A program made the translations under genes and the position numbers. The notes beneath the pieces are model-generated. The model saw nothing but the letters and a program-made list of their open reading frames with translations, was not told the origin of the DNA and made no database searches. Positions 1-7,589 of a stretch of DNA of 18,427 bases are shown here, in pieces (positions within the stretch are counted from its first letter, which is position 1; each line of letters starts with the position of its first letter). This DNA is from an uncultured Planctomycetota bacterium (GTDB lineage: Bacteria > Planctomycetota > Planctomycetia > Pirellulales > Thermoguttaceae). Location of the stretch: positions 1 through 18,427 of the forward strand of contig CADBTE010000401.1 in NCBI GenBank assembly GCA_902797455.1, in the 5' to 3' direction.

Positions 1-368
1 AAATCGAGCCCCGCCTCTTCGTATAGGTGAACGAGGACCTCGGTATCGGTATCTGTCTTAAACCGATGCCCCTTTTCCAGCAGCTCGCGCCGAAGCTCGA
101 CGTAATTGTAAATTTCGCCGTTGAAGGTTACCCAGACCGATCCATCCTCGTTGGACAGCGGCTGGCGTCCCGCCGTGGAGAGGTCGATAATCGACAGCCG
201 CCGATGTCCCAGAGCAACGCCGGCTTGAGAGCCCCCCTGACCGGGAGACAATATAAGCGTCCCCCGATCGTCGGGACCGCGATGCGTCAACGAATCGACC
301 ATCGCGTCGAGTGTCTCGGGTGAAACCGGTACCCGAGAACGGTCCACCGCGCCGCAGATCCCGCACAT
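1..368 (-). CDS. asnB: Asparagine synthase (glutamine-hydrolysing), N-terminal part, runs off left edge
   Basis: Asparagine synthases of this class take ammonia from glutamine and use ATP to amidate aspartate in the cytoplasm. The visible 122 codons begin MCGICGAVD, so Cys2 becomes the N-terminal nucleophile of a class II glutamine amidotransferase domain. Other family motifs follow: LTHRGPDD, GHRRLSIIDL, GRQPLSNEDG and FNGEIYNYVELR, then TDTDTEVLVHLYEE. The ATP-binding synthetase half lies beyond the window. The ATG at 366-368 has a strong ribosome-binding site, GGGAGGGA, at 373-380. The gene begins 30 bp after the sat stop on the same strand and may be co-transcribed with it. AsnB-type proteins also occur in exopolysaccharide clusters, so a specialised amidotransferase role cannot be excluded from this fragment. 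Confidence 0.92.
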   Translation of the reverse strand, partial: MCGICGAVDRSRVPVSPETLDAMVDSLTHRGPDDRGTLILSPGQGGSQAGVALGHRRLSIIDLSTAGRQPLSNEDGSVWVTFNGEIYNYVELRRELLEKGHRFKTDTDTEVLVHLYEEAGLD

Positions 369-398
369 CGCGTCCCTCCCAAATGAAAAAGTGAAAGA

Positions 399-1664
399 TC
401 AGACCTTCTTTTCGGCCATCGCCCGCGCGAGAATCTCCGAAGTACTCGGACGCATGATTCTCGGATCCACATGCTCACCGCGGCGAAGTGTGGCTCGGAC
501 ATCTTTACCAGAGATAAAAACCGGTTTTTCGTCCTTGTGGAACTCCATCAGGTCGACACGGCCGATCGACTCGTAGTAGGCGGCGAAACCGACCTTCAGA
601 GGTTTTTCCAGCAGGATTCCGTCGAGGGAATCAAAGATCTCCTGAGCATCGAAATCTCCCCAGATGGCTGTTCCGTCTTTGTAGGGAGCGTCGGCGTGCT
701 TACGACCGATGATCAGATCGGTGAAACCGAAATTCTGACGATAGATCGCGTGCATCACCGCTTCCTTCGGGCCGCCGTAGAACATCTTGATATCGAGACC
801 GAGAAGGATAACCCGGTCGGGGACGGCACCGCCGATCTTGTCCCAGAGCGACTGGTCACTATCCCCCTCCCCCAGAGCACGGGCATCGATCAATTTTTCG
901 TAGGTCTGCATCCGAATCTCAGCGTTCACGTCATCCCCCTTGGTCTCACCAACCAACGGATTCAGACAGGCCCCGGCATTGAAACCGGCGCGAAGCAGAG
1001 ACTCCAGCCCATAAACCAGGGCGTACTCGTGGGCACGGTGGAGCGGGTTGCGCGTCTGGAAAGCAACCACTCTCTCCCACCCCTTCTTGGCCAGCAGGGC
1101 ACGAACCTCACGAGGCGAGAGAATATACCGGCCAAAAGCCGGATTCTTCTCCTGCGGAAAGACCTGGATCGTCCCGCCGAGGAGGTGAGTCTTGTCCGCG
1201 TCGTTGACCAGAACCATATCGGCGCCGGGGTGATCGGTCCGATCCGTTAGGTAGACCGACTTGAGATAGCGCGTCTTCTCCCAAGGGAAAACATCGGTCA
1301 CATTCAGGACAGCGACCGGCCTGCCGGCACTATTGACCAGAGCCACTTCCTCACCGACCTTGATGGAAGAGGCCATCTCCTCGGTCACGGGGATAGACAG
1401 CGGGATCGTCCAGGCGTACTTTTTACCGTCGCAGAGGATAACCGCCTCGTCCAAGACCCGATTGAAGGTATCTCGGTTCATCGGACCGTCCAACGGGGTC
1501 AGCCCACCGTCTCCCCAGCGGTAGACGGTGGAAAGATCCGCGTCCGACACCGGAACTTTGCGAAGCCCATCGGCCCTTTTCATCTCCTCACTGACCCGAT
1601 CGGCCGCGATCCGGCACTCGACAGGAACATTCAATCCTCCATGGAAACTAATCAAATCGCTCAT
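399..1664 (-). CDS. sat: ATP sulfurylase (sulfate adenylyltransferase)
   Basis: This enzyme joins sulfate and ATP to give adenosine 5'-phosphosulfate (APS) and pyrophosphate, the first activation step of sulfate assimilation. The 421-residue product has the single-chain Sat architecture: an N-terminal PUA-like part beginning SDLISFHGGLN, then the nucleotidyltransferase core with QTRNPLHRAHE (residues 203-213), the LNPLVGETKGDDV segment, GRKHADAPYKDG (about 320-331), and a C-terminal IMRPSTSEIL. No APS kinase domain follows. The ATG at 1664 is chosen because family members begin just before the HGG motif. Upstream in-frame starts (ATG 1724, TTG 1727) would add 20-21 residues without family resemblance. 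A good sigma-70-type promoter lies upstream at 1836-1864. asnB follows after 30 bp. No neighbouring cysteine or APS reductase gene is visible. Confidence 0.95.
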   Translation of the reverse strand: MSDLISFHGGLNVPVECRIAADRVSEEMKRADGLRKVPVSDADLSTVYRWGDGGLTPLDGPMNRDTFNRVLDEAVILCDGKKYAWTIPLSIPVTEEMASSIKVGEEVALVNSAGRPVAVLNVTDVFPWEKTRYLKSVYLTDRTDHPGADMVLVNDADKTHLLGGTIQVFPQEKNPAFGRYILSPREVRALLAKKGWERVVAFQTRNPLHRAHEYALVYGLESLLRAGFNAGACLNPLVGETKGDDVNAEIRMQTYEKLIDARALGEGDSDQSLWDKIGGAVPDRVILLGLDIKMFYGGPKEAVMHAIYRQNFGFTDLIIGRKHADAPYKDGTAIWGDFDAQEIFDSLDGILLEKPLKVGFAAYYESIGRVDLMEFHKDEKPVFISGKDVRATLRRGEHVDPRIMRPSTSEILARAMAEKKV

Positions 1665-1835
1665 CGATCTTCTCGAATTCTCTGCTGTTAACGTTTCTTT
1701 ATCAAAAACACCGTGGCTTCCCATCAAAAGGATGCCTCGGAAAAAACTCTCGACGCTTCCGCAAAAAAGATCTCTTCTCCCCCCTCTTTTTTACCACAGG
1801 GACAAAACAGACCGAAAGTTTATGGAGGCGAAGGC

Positions 1836-1864
1836 ATTGTAGTTAAAAAACTCTTCTTTATCAA
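1836..1864 (-). promoter_or_regulatory. Sigma-70-type promoter for sat
   Basis: Read on the minus strand, a -35 box TTGATA (1859-1864) is followed by a 17-nt spacer and a -10 box TACAAT (1836-1841). Each box has one mismatch to consensus. Transcription would start near 1829, giving a leader of about 165 nt before the sat ATG. This would uncouple sat (and perhaps asnB) from the two genes upstream. I saw no riboswitch fold in the leader. Confidence 0.5.
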
Positions 1865-1894
1865 CCTTCCTTTTTTATCCGCCCCATTTTTACA

Positions 1895-2968
1895 TCACAC
1901 AAAATTCTCTATTCTCCCAAGACAGGGGAGGTCACAAAGATCTGTCTGTTCGATGATCCCCAGTGCCGCTTCAGGGACACTTCCGCGGGCATCGTCGACG
2001 AGATACCAACCGTCGCAGCCAAAGCGCAGCATCTCCTCCGCTTTGCGCCGATCATCCGACGAAACCACCACTCCATGATCAACCAGGACTATATCGAACG
2101 ACTCGGCCAGTTCCAAAAGCCGAGCCAGCCAAATCTGGCGGCAGCTGGCGGAAAACGCCGCCGGGATACTCCCCGGCGAAAGGGGAAGAAGAAACAGACC
2201 GCATCGCTGCTGTAGCGCTTCGTCACCTTGGGGGAAACGCTGGCGAGGGAACTGAAGCCGGAGCAACCCGTCCGATGGACTGTCCTCTTGTTGGGAAAGA
2301 ATGGTCTCCCATCCGTCCGCGGGTTCCAGACCGAAGTACGCAGCCAACGCGGGGGTTTCAAAACTGGCGTCGACCAAAAGGACACCGTAGTGGCGGCAGA
2401 CCAGTTCGTGGGCTAGGGAAAGAACGAGCGTCGAACACCCGACCCCATGCCGCGCGCCGCCAAAGCCAAACATCCGAGTTCCCGCCGCGGCCTGACGTTC
2501 CACAAGATTGCTGAGTTGATCGAATGCCTCCTCACCTCGGGATAGGAGCCGCAAAATGTCCCGAGGCCAACCGGGAACCAAAACACGCCTGGCCCAACGA
2601 TAAGGATCTCCCAAAGAGGGAAGGACACTGCTGTTCCCCCCCGAAAAACCGCAGACGGTTTCTTCTTCACGAGGAGCGCTGATCTTTGGCGCGTCTTGCG
2701 GTGTCCGGAGCGCTTCTTCGCGAGGCACAGACTCCTCGTGGATTCTCAACATCGGCTCCGCGCAGGGGAGAGCGTCGCAGTCCAGATAGGAAGTCACCGA
2801 AAAGACCGAACCGGCCGGTCTTGGCGGGACGAAAGGGATCACCTCGGGATCGTCAGATCTGCCCGACGCTCCGCCGGCGCCGATACGATCACCCGGTTTC
2901 GTTTCAGGGAACGAAACGGTGAACGTCGGGCCGCCGCGCGAATTCAGGAACGTATCTTCGTTCGACAT
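1895..2968 (-). CDS. CpsD/MinD-like ATPase with degenerate P-loop
   Basis: This 357-residue soluble protein resembles the cytoplasmic ATPase domain of polysaccharide co-polymerase systems (CpsD/CapB/Wzc type) and other MinD-like SIMIBI ATPases. Residues 1-120 are low-complexity and Pro/Ser/Glu rich. The fold follows: the Walker A position at 170-180 (GGARHGVGCST), a Walker A' strand (VLLVDASFETPALAAYFGL, about 196-214), then FDIVLVDHG (291-299) at Walker B, and FGCDGWYLVDD. The invariant Walker A Lys is Cys178 (TGT at 2435-2437). There is no C-terminal tyrosine cluster, so a functional BY-kinase is doubtful. From memory, planctomycetes carry a family of such ATPases with altered P-loops. It lies 44 bp downstream of the single-pass membrane protein gene, its likely partner. 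Starts at ATG 2968 with a weak AGAGAG upstream. Confidence 0.75.
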   Translation of the reverse strand: MSNEDTFLNSRGGPTFTVSFPETKPGDRIGAGGASGRSDDPEVIPFVPPRPAGSVFSVTSYLDCDALPCAEPMLRIHEESVPREEALRTPQDAPKISAPREEETVCGFSGGNSSVLPSLGDPYRWARRVLVPGWPRDILRLLSRGEEAFDQLSNLVERQAAAGTRMFGFGGARHGVGCSTLVLSLAHELVCRHYGVLLVDASFETPALAAYFGLEPADGWETILSQQEDSPSDGLLRLQFPRQRFPQGDEALQQRCGLFLLPLSPGSIPAAFSASCRQIWLARLLELAESFDIVLVDHGVVVSSDDRRKAEEMLRFGCDGWYLVDDARGSVPEAALGIIEQTDLCDLPCLGRIENFV

Positions 2969-3012
2969 ATCGATTCTCTCTGCTCAAAGGAACAGCTTGG
3001 GCCCTGTCCCGG

Positions 3013-4149
3013 TCAGTGGACACCTCCGCCTTGGGGAAGCATCGCCGTTGTCTTCGGGCCGCCGGTCTGGATTCGGTAGTCAGCGAATCGACCGGATGTT
3101 TTCGGTACCTGGGTCGGCACCGTCTCGGCCGTCCGTGAAGCGACCTGCGTCATCGGCAATTCGGCCTCCGGACGAGGCATATCGTCCATGTAGATGCTGT
3201 TCGGATCAGTGTTGTACGCGGCAAAACCAATCGACGGATCGAACGGCGTCACCTCGTTTTTCATCGGAATCTCGGGCTTTTGAACCAGGGTCTGTTCCGA
3301 AACCTGTCCCACGGTCGAATCGGCCAGCTGGTCCCAGCCGCAGGCCGATCCCTCGCGGGCGGAGGGTTCGTCATTCAATTTAGGTTCGGCGTCACCGACT
3401 TGAACAGGGGCAGCGGACGGCACCATGGAAGCAAGTTCCGTCACGGAAGAAGCGGAGGAGATGACCGGACCGTTCCCCGCGGCCGCATCAGCGTCAAAGT
3501 CGAGCGGACGCTCCATTTCGGCGACGGCTGGCGAGGTTCCCTTTTCCCAGACAGGGATATCACCAAAACCGGTGTTGGACCACCGTTGGGCATCGGCCGT
3601 CTGCCGGGACTCGACCGGTTCGGCGGAAGCTTTCGACTCCTGAGGACACTCGGCTGTGTTCTGGGCCGAGGCAACGCTGAAGACCGTCTCCTGAGCCGCC
3701 TGCGGCGCGGGGATCGGATTCTCCGCCATAGGTGGATTGGTGAGGGGCAGCCCACCCAAGATTCCCCTCATTCCAAGTACCCCCATCGTCAGACCTCCGA
3801 CCGTCACACCGCTTATCCAAATCAAGGCCAGCGACCAAACCGAGAGCCGAACACCGCGCGGCCGAGCTTTTTGAGTTTTCCCGCGACGCGCCGCCGACCG
3901 GCGGGCATTCGGAATTCTCGCGATCACCGGCGGATAGCCGGTGTCCTCACGAGCGAACGAGTATCGGTCGCCGGCGGGAGGGGGATACTTTCCCCGTTTC
4001 TCGGAACGGTGACGATTGTCGTCTCGGGAGCCGCGGACCGTGTTTTTGCTCGAACCAGGGCGTTTGGTCACGCTGCGCCGCCTAGGAATCCCCCTGTCAA
4101 AACTCTCTTCGGGGAGAAAAAACGGTTCTTCTTGATAACTGCGTTTCAT
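3013..4149 (-). CDS. Single-pass membrane protein, largely disordered, function unknown
   Basis: I do not recognise a family. The 378-residue product has an Arg/Lys/Pro-rich N-terminal region (1-100, with RRRSVTKR and ARRSAARRGK), one strong membrane segment at about 102-124, and a 250-residue C-terminal region rich in Ala, Pro, Ser, Glu and Thr with no visible fold. The positive-inside rule predicts a cytoplasmic N-terminus and an exported C-terminus. It has no signal-peptidase site and no chain-length-determinant (Wzz) PxxP motif that I can find. Its gene lies 44 bp upstream of the CpsD/MinD-like ATPase, so the two probably form an operon, with this protein as a possible membrane anchor. 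The ATG at 4147-4149 has only a weak ribosome-binding site, and upstream DNA carries a TTTAAC repeat triplet. The long overlapping reading frame on the plus strand is Arg-rich and looks like a shadow. Confidence 0.7.
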   Translation of the reverse strand: MKRSYQEEPFFLPEESFDRGIPRRRSVTKRPGSSKNTVRGSRDDNRHRSEKRGKYPPPAGDRYSFAREDTGYPPVIARIPNARRSAARRGKTQKARPRGVRLSVWSLALIWISGVTVGGLTMGVLGMRGILGGLPLTNPPMAENPIPAPQAAQETVFSVASAQNTAECPQESKASAEPVESRQTADAQRWSNTGFGDIPVWEKGTSPAVAEMERPLDFDADAAAGNGPVISSASSVTELASMVPSAAPVQVGDAEPKLNDEPSAREGSACGWDQLADSTVGQVSEQTLVQKPEIPMKNEVTPFDPSIGFAAYNTDPNSIYMDDMPRPEAELPMTQVASRTAETVPTQVPKTSGRFADYRIQTGGPKTTAMLPQGGGVH

Positions 4150-4240
4150 GGCCCTGGGAACATCCTGCGTAAAAAACTCGGTGATCGTGGCTTTTCGACA
4201 AAGCCCCTCTTTCGTCGTATCGTCCCTACAATCCGCATAC

Positions 4241-4264
4241 TTTAACAGTTTTAACGATTTTAAC
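4241..4264. repeat. Three TTTAAC repeats at exact 9-bp spacing
   Basis: TTTAAC occurs at 4241-4246, 4250-4255 and 4259-4264, each followed by a variable trinucleotide (AGT, GAT, then GGC). On the minus strand this is GTTAAA repeated three times, 92-118 bp upstream of the membrane-protein start codon. Regular direct hexamers close to a promoter suggest an operator for a cooperatively binding regulator. The 9-bp period is shorter than one helical turn, and chance cannot be excluded for such a short AT-rich tract. Confidence 0.45.
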
Positions 4265-4631
4265 GGCTCCTATCCCAAAGTTGACACCACTGGAGGCGGT
4301 TTTGGTCCCGTCCCATAAAAATCATTTTGAACAGTGGAATTTCCTCCGCGCGAGAACTTGAAAACATAACCAACAAGGATTAAAATCATCGGTAGAGATT
4401 TTGCTGGAGATGTCTTGGGGTTCTCCCCGAGGTGATTATTCGCTTGATATGAAAAATCGCCTTGTGTCTCCAATGCGCAAAACTGCCAGATAAGATCAAC
4501 CGCTTAACAACAGCAGCGGCATCTTTTGTCGGGGGGATTCGTTTCGCGCACAAAAGAGATTAAACCGCGGGGTCAAACCGCCTGTAATTTCTCTTTGCGC
4601 GCGGCCAATCTCCCTGGGAAGAGGGCGGGTT

Positions 4632-4659
4632 TTGCAAAGAAAGGTACGAAGTGTATCAG
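4632..4659 (+). promoter_or_regulatory. Weak candidate promoter for rny
   Basis: TTGCAA (4632-4637) is followed by a 16-nt spacer and TATCAG (4654-4659). Both boxes depart from consensus at two positions, so this is only the best pair I found by eye upstream of rny. If used, it would give a leader of about 230 nt containing the competing hairpins. Confidence 0.22.
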
Positions 4660-4771
4660 GATAAGACAAAACAGGAAGTGAGTTTGCAGGGGCTCCTTTT
4701 GGCGCTTCTGGCCCGTTTCTTTGTTTTCTTGAAGGGGATCTCTTCTTTCAAGGCCTCCCCAATAGTCCAGG

Positions 4772-4800
4772 CCGGCGCCTTGTGCCGGATACCGGCTTTT
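4772..4800 (+). promoter_or_regulatory. Competing hairpins in the rny leader, attenuator-like
   Basis: The segment GCCGG (4784-4788) can pair with CCGGC upstream (4772-4776, 7-nt loop) or with CCGGC downstream (4792-4796, 3-nt loop). The second hairpin runs straight into TTTT (4797-4800), like a short intrinsic terminator. The arrangement therefore resembles an antiterminator/terminator pair about 100 nt before the rny start. The stems are only 5 bp and the U-run only 4 nt, so it may be weak or accidental. Confidence 0.3.
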
Positions 4801-4895
4801 CCGTCTCACGTTCTTTCTTTGGCGTGCTGTCGTACGTGCATAGACCGTCGTTTCCTCCCCCCCGACACGATGATGCCGTTCCTAGGGAAAAAATC

Positions 4896-6518
4896 GTGTC
4901 ACCAATCACCCTCATTATCTTCGTTGCCATCACGCTTTTGCTGATGGTATCCTCGGGGGTTGTCTCGTTCTGGATCATTCGAAGTATCGACCGGTCCAAA
5001 GAACGGGATGGAAACTCCCGCGCCAAAGAGATTCTCCGTCTCGCCAATCAAGACGCTGAAAACCGCCGCCGCGAGGTCGACCTCGAGCTCAAAGAAAAGG
5101 CGATGAAGCAAAAGGAAGAGATGGAGTCTCATTTCCAAGCGCTTCGCCAAGAGAACAGCGAGCGTGAATCCCAGCTGAACAAGCGCCAGGCCGCGCTCGA
5201 CAAACAGGTCGAAGATCTTCGCGGTCAAGAGAAACTGGTCGAAAATACGCAGCGCCGCCTGACCGAGCAGATCGAGGAACATAAAAACCTCAACCGTGAA
5301 CTGGCCGCCGTGACCGAGCGACAAAAACAGGTCCTCTACGAACTCTCCGGCCTCTCGAAAGAAGAGGCAACCCACAAGCTCCTCAAGGACCTGGAAGTCG
5401 AGCTCCACAACGAAGTCGGCTCGATTATTCTCAAGCACGAACGCCAGGTGGCGGAACAGTGCGAACAGCAGGCGCGCAACACCTTGCTCTTGGCGCTTCA
5501 GCGTTACGCCGCGGCCCATACCGCCGAGGCGACCACCAGTACGGTCGATATCCCGAATGACGATATGAAGGGGCGCATTATTGGCCGTGAGGGGCGCAAT
5601 ATCCGCGCTTTTGAAAAGGTCACCGGTGTTGACGTCATTATCGATGATACCCCCGGAGTGGTTATCGTCAGCGCCTTTGACGCCATTCGTCGAGAGATCG
5701 CGCGTCAAACGCTCGGCCGCCTTATCGCCGATGGCCGTATTCATCCCTCCCGTATCGAAGAGATCTTCAACGAGACCCATCGCGAGATGCAGGCATTCAT
5801 CCAGCGAGCCGGGATAGAGGCCGCTGATGAGGTCGACGTCCACGGGCTCCACGATCGCGTTATCGGATATTTGGGCCGCCTCTATTTCAGAACGAGCTAC
5901 AGCCAGAATGTCCTGCGCCACTGCATTGAGGTCGCGTTCATCTCGGGTCTGATTGCCGTGGAGCTGGGGTTTGACGAAAAACTGGCTCGCCGCTGCGGTC
6001 TGCTCCACGATATCGGGAAGGCCGCGGACCATGAGGTCGAGGGGGGACACCCCCAGATCGGAGCCGACATCCTCAAGCGTTACGGTGAGCCGTACGAGGT
6101 GATCCAAGCCGCGCTGGGGCACCATGATGATCCCAAAATCGACAATCCCTATACCATTATTGTCGCGGCGGCCGACGCCTGCAGCGCCAGCCGCCCGGGG
6201 GCACGCCGCGAGACGCTCGAACATTACGTCAAAAGGATGGAAGAACTCGAGGCGATCGCCACCAGTTTGCCGACCGTCGACAACGCTTACGCTGTCCAGG
6301 CCGGCCGAGAAATGCGGGTTTTAGTCGATTCCACCAAATCGACCGATGAGTCGGCGGCCAAGACCTGCCGAGACATTGTCGAAAAATTGACCAAACAGCT
6401 CCAGTTCCCCGGCGAGATCAAAGTCACGGTCATCCGTGAGACTCGCTGCACCGAAACGGCCAGTAACCGCGCCGCGCACTCCGGCGGCGGTTCGCGCCGC
6501 GAAAACCGGGGAGAATGA
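4896..6518 (+). CDS. rny: Ribonuclease Y
   Basis: RNase Y is a membrane-anchored endoribonuclease that starts mRNA decay in many bacteria. From the GTG at 4896 the product has 540 residues, close to the usual 510-530. It has an N-terminal membrane segment (about 2-29), a long charged coiled coil (about 35-190), and a KH domain with GRIIGREGRNIR (226-237). The HD domain contains LLHDIGKA (His371-Asp372), then GHHDD, AADACSASRPGARRE and the conserved tail IKVTVIRETR. A short polar tail rich in Gly, Arg and Asn is added. The GTG is preferred because it sits directly before the membrane helix with GGGA upstream; an in-frame ATG at 4782 would add 38 residues with no family resemblance. It ends 25 bp before a bidirectional terminator. 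Metal-binding HD residues look intact, so it is probably active. Confidence 0.95.
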   Translation: MSPITLIIFVAITLLLMVSSGVVSFWIIRSIDRSKERDGNSRAKEILRLANQDAENRRREVDLELKEKAMKQKEEMESHFQALRQENSERESQLNKRQAALDKQVEDLRGQEKLVENTQRRLTEQIEEHKNLNRELAAVTERQKQVLYELSGLSKEEATHKLLKDLEVELHNEVGSIILKHERQVAEQCEQQARNTLLLALQRYAAAHTAEATTSTVDIPNDDMKGRIIGREGRNIRAFEKVTGVDVIIDDTPGVVIVSAFDAIRREIARQTLGRLIADGRIHPSRIEEIFNETHREMQAFIQRAGIEAADEVDVHGLHDRVIGYLGRLYFRTSYSQNVLRHCIEVAFISGLIAVELGFDEKLARRCGLLHDIGKAADHEVEGGHPQIGADILKRYGEPYEVIQAALGHHDDPKIDNPYTIIVAAADACSASRPGARRETLEHYVKRMEELEAIATSLPTVDNAYAVQAGREMRVLVDSTKSTDESAAKTCRDIVEKLTKQLQFPGEIKVTVIRETRCTETASNRAAHSGGGSRRENRGE

Positions 6519-6543
6519 CTTCGGTTTTTCTTAGCCGATAAAC

Positions 6544-6575
6544 AAAAAAGAGGGCGATTCATCGCCCTCTTTTTT
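6544..6575. terminator. Bidirectional intrinsic terminator between rny and the converging gene
   Basis: AAAAAAGAGGGCGA (6544-6557) pairs perfectly with TCGCCCTCTTTTTT (6562-6575) across a TTCA loop. The stem has a GC-rich core flanked by an A-run on one side and a T-run on the other, so it can stop transcription from both strands. It sits between the rny stop (6518) and the stop of the minus-strand gene (6605). Confidence 0.9.
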
Positions 6576-6604
6576 CTCCTTGTTTCTTGCTGCGCCGCTG
6601 AATC

Positions 6605-7522
6605 CTACGCGTCCTTCGAGGTGATCAGGTCGGCCAAAGCGCGAAGCCACATAACAGCGGCGTCACGCTGCTGCTGACTCCATCCCCCCAACCGCAGCTC
6701 AAGAACCGCCCGCTTGATGGCGTCGACAGGTTCGGCAAGCATCTGGGGAAGCTCCGGAAGGTCTTTCATTTTCTGAAGGACTTCCCCAGTCAATTTCGGT
6801 TTTAAAAGCCAAACGTCCTTCCCTTCGGGAGCCGCCTCGTACGAGGGTTCTGCTTTGGGATCCTCCGTGTTATCCTTTTGTTCTTTCTCGTCATCCTGGG
6901 ATTGTGTCCGTTTGGAGACTCCCAGATCGACAAGTCCCCCGTCGCTGTCGATATCACTGTCGTTCAGAGGGCTGACATCCTCATCGTACTCGGTAGTCAC
7001 GATCTCTTCCGGTTTCGGGGTCTTATCGGCCGGAGCGCCCAAACTTTCCCATCGTGCGATCCTCATCTGCGCCACCGAGAGGGATTCATCAGACGCCTTC
7101 TTCAGCCACTGTTCGGCATCCTCCCAATCAAGCGCCGCCTGGAAATGACTCCAGTACAGACGGCTGTAATCGGGGTTCTCCGCGTAGCGCTCGGCATCGC
7201 CGAACCGTTCGTAGACACGTCGCAGGCGTCCGACGTGCTGGCTGGAGACATTGCCGATCCGCTGGGAGAGCGATTCGTCCGACCAAAGCGATCGGGGGAG
7301 CCCAGCCTCGATGAGTTTTGTCCTCCAGGTGAGGATCACCTTCCCCTTCTCCCAATTCGTTCGCGAGATGAGCCGATTCCAGAAGCCAACATATTCCACG
7401 GCAATCCTCTCGGCCAGAACAATGCTTTCGGGAGAAGCGGCCTGCGAACTCGAGGGTTCACCCTCCGCGTTCACGGCGTCGTTATCTTCCCAGGGAGCGG
7501 CAAAATCGTTCGGGGTACTCAT
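6605..7522 (-). CDS. Uncharacterised soluble protein
   Basis: I do not recognise this 305-residue protein with certainty. Residues 32-160 form a helical, Trp-rich domain containing VGFWNRLISRTNWEKG, SQRIGNVSSQHVGRLRRVYERFG, YSRLYWSHFQAALDW and ESLSVAQMRIARWESLG. The order of helices, with a possible helix-turn-helix at about 84-105, distantly recalls ParB/KorB-like or DUF3102-like DNA-binding regions, but I would not assign it. An acidic linker (about 172-235) leads to a C-terminal helical part ending DAAVMWLRALADLITSKDA. No signal peptide or membrane helix is present. The ATG at 7520-7522 has a perfect AGGAGG at 7537-7542, though 14 nt away; the nearer upstream frame is closed by TAA. It lies 67 bp downstream of the cytochrome gene on the same strand and shares the terminator with rny. 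Confidence 0.8.
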   Translation of the reverse strand: MSTPNDFAAPWEDNDAVNAEGEPSSSQAASPESIVLAERIAVEYVGFWNRLISRTNWEKGKVILTWRTKLIEAGLPRSLWSDESLSQRIGNVSSQHVGRLRRVYERFGDAERYAENPDYSRLYWSHFQAALDWEDAEQWLKKASDESLSVAQMRIARWESLGAPADKTPKPEEIVTTEYDEDVSPLNDSDIDSDGGLVDLGVSKRTQSQDDEKEQKDNTEDPKAEPSYEAAPEGKDVWLLKPKLTGEVLQKMKDLPELPQMLAEPVDAIKRAVLELRLGGWSQQQRDAAVMWLRALADLITSKDA

Positions 7523-7589
7523 CTTATATATCCAATCCTCCTGATCATATGGTCGGTGGTATTTTTCATGCTTAGCGCCAGCGGCGAAC

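Larger units (their letters stand above)
4150..4895. other. Divergent intergenic region, no supported gene
   Basis: About 745 bp lie between the minus-strand membrane-protein gene and the GTG start of rny. The region is more AT-rich than its neighbours and has only short reading frames without recognisable protein features. It holds a TTTAAC triplet (4241-4264), a weak promoter-like pair (4632-4659) and two mutually exclusive GC-rich hairpins (4772-4800). I see no tRNA or known riboswitch. Part could encode an unannotated small RNA, but nothing here proves that. Confidence 0.6.

Noticed and set aside
3280..4245. Long plus-strand reading frame of 321 codons opposite the membrane-protein gene
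   Set aside because: Its product is dominated by Arg, Gly and Pro with no domain or ribosome-binding site. The minus-strand frame has a clean membrane helix and an operon partner, so this is a shadow.
4899..6224. Minus-strand frame of 441 codons opposite rny
   Set aside because: It lies antisense to the conserved RNase Y frame and shows no family motif. GC-rich coding DNA commonly leaves such open antisense frames.
7543..7554. Near-palindrome GATCATATGGTC upstream of the unassigned minus-strand gene
   Set aside because: Only 5 of 6 pairs match and extension outward fails quickly, so it is not distinguishable from chance as an operator.
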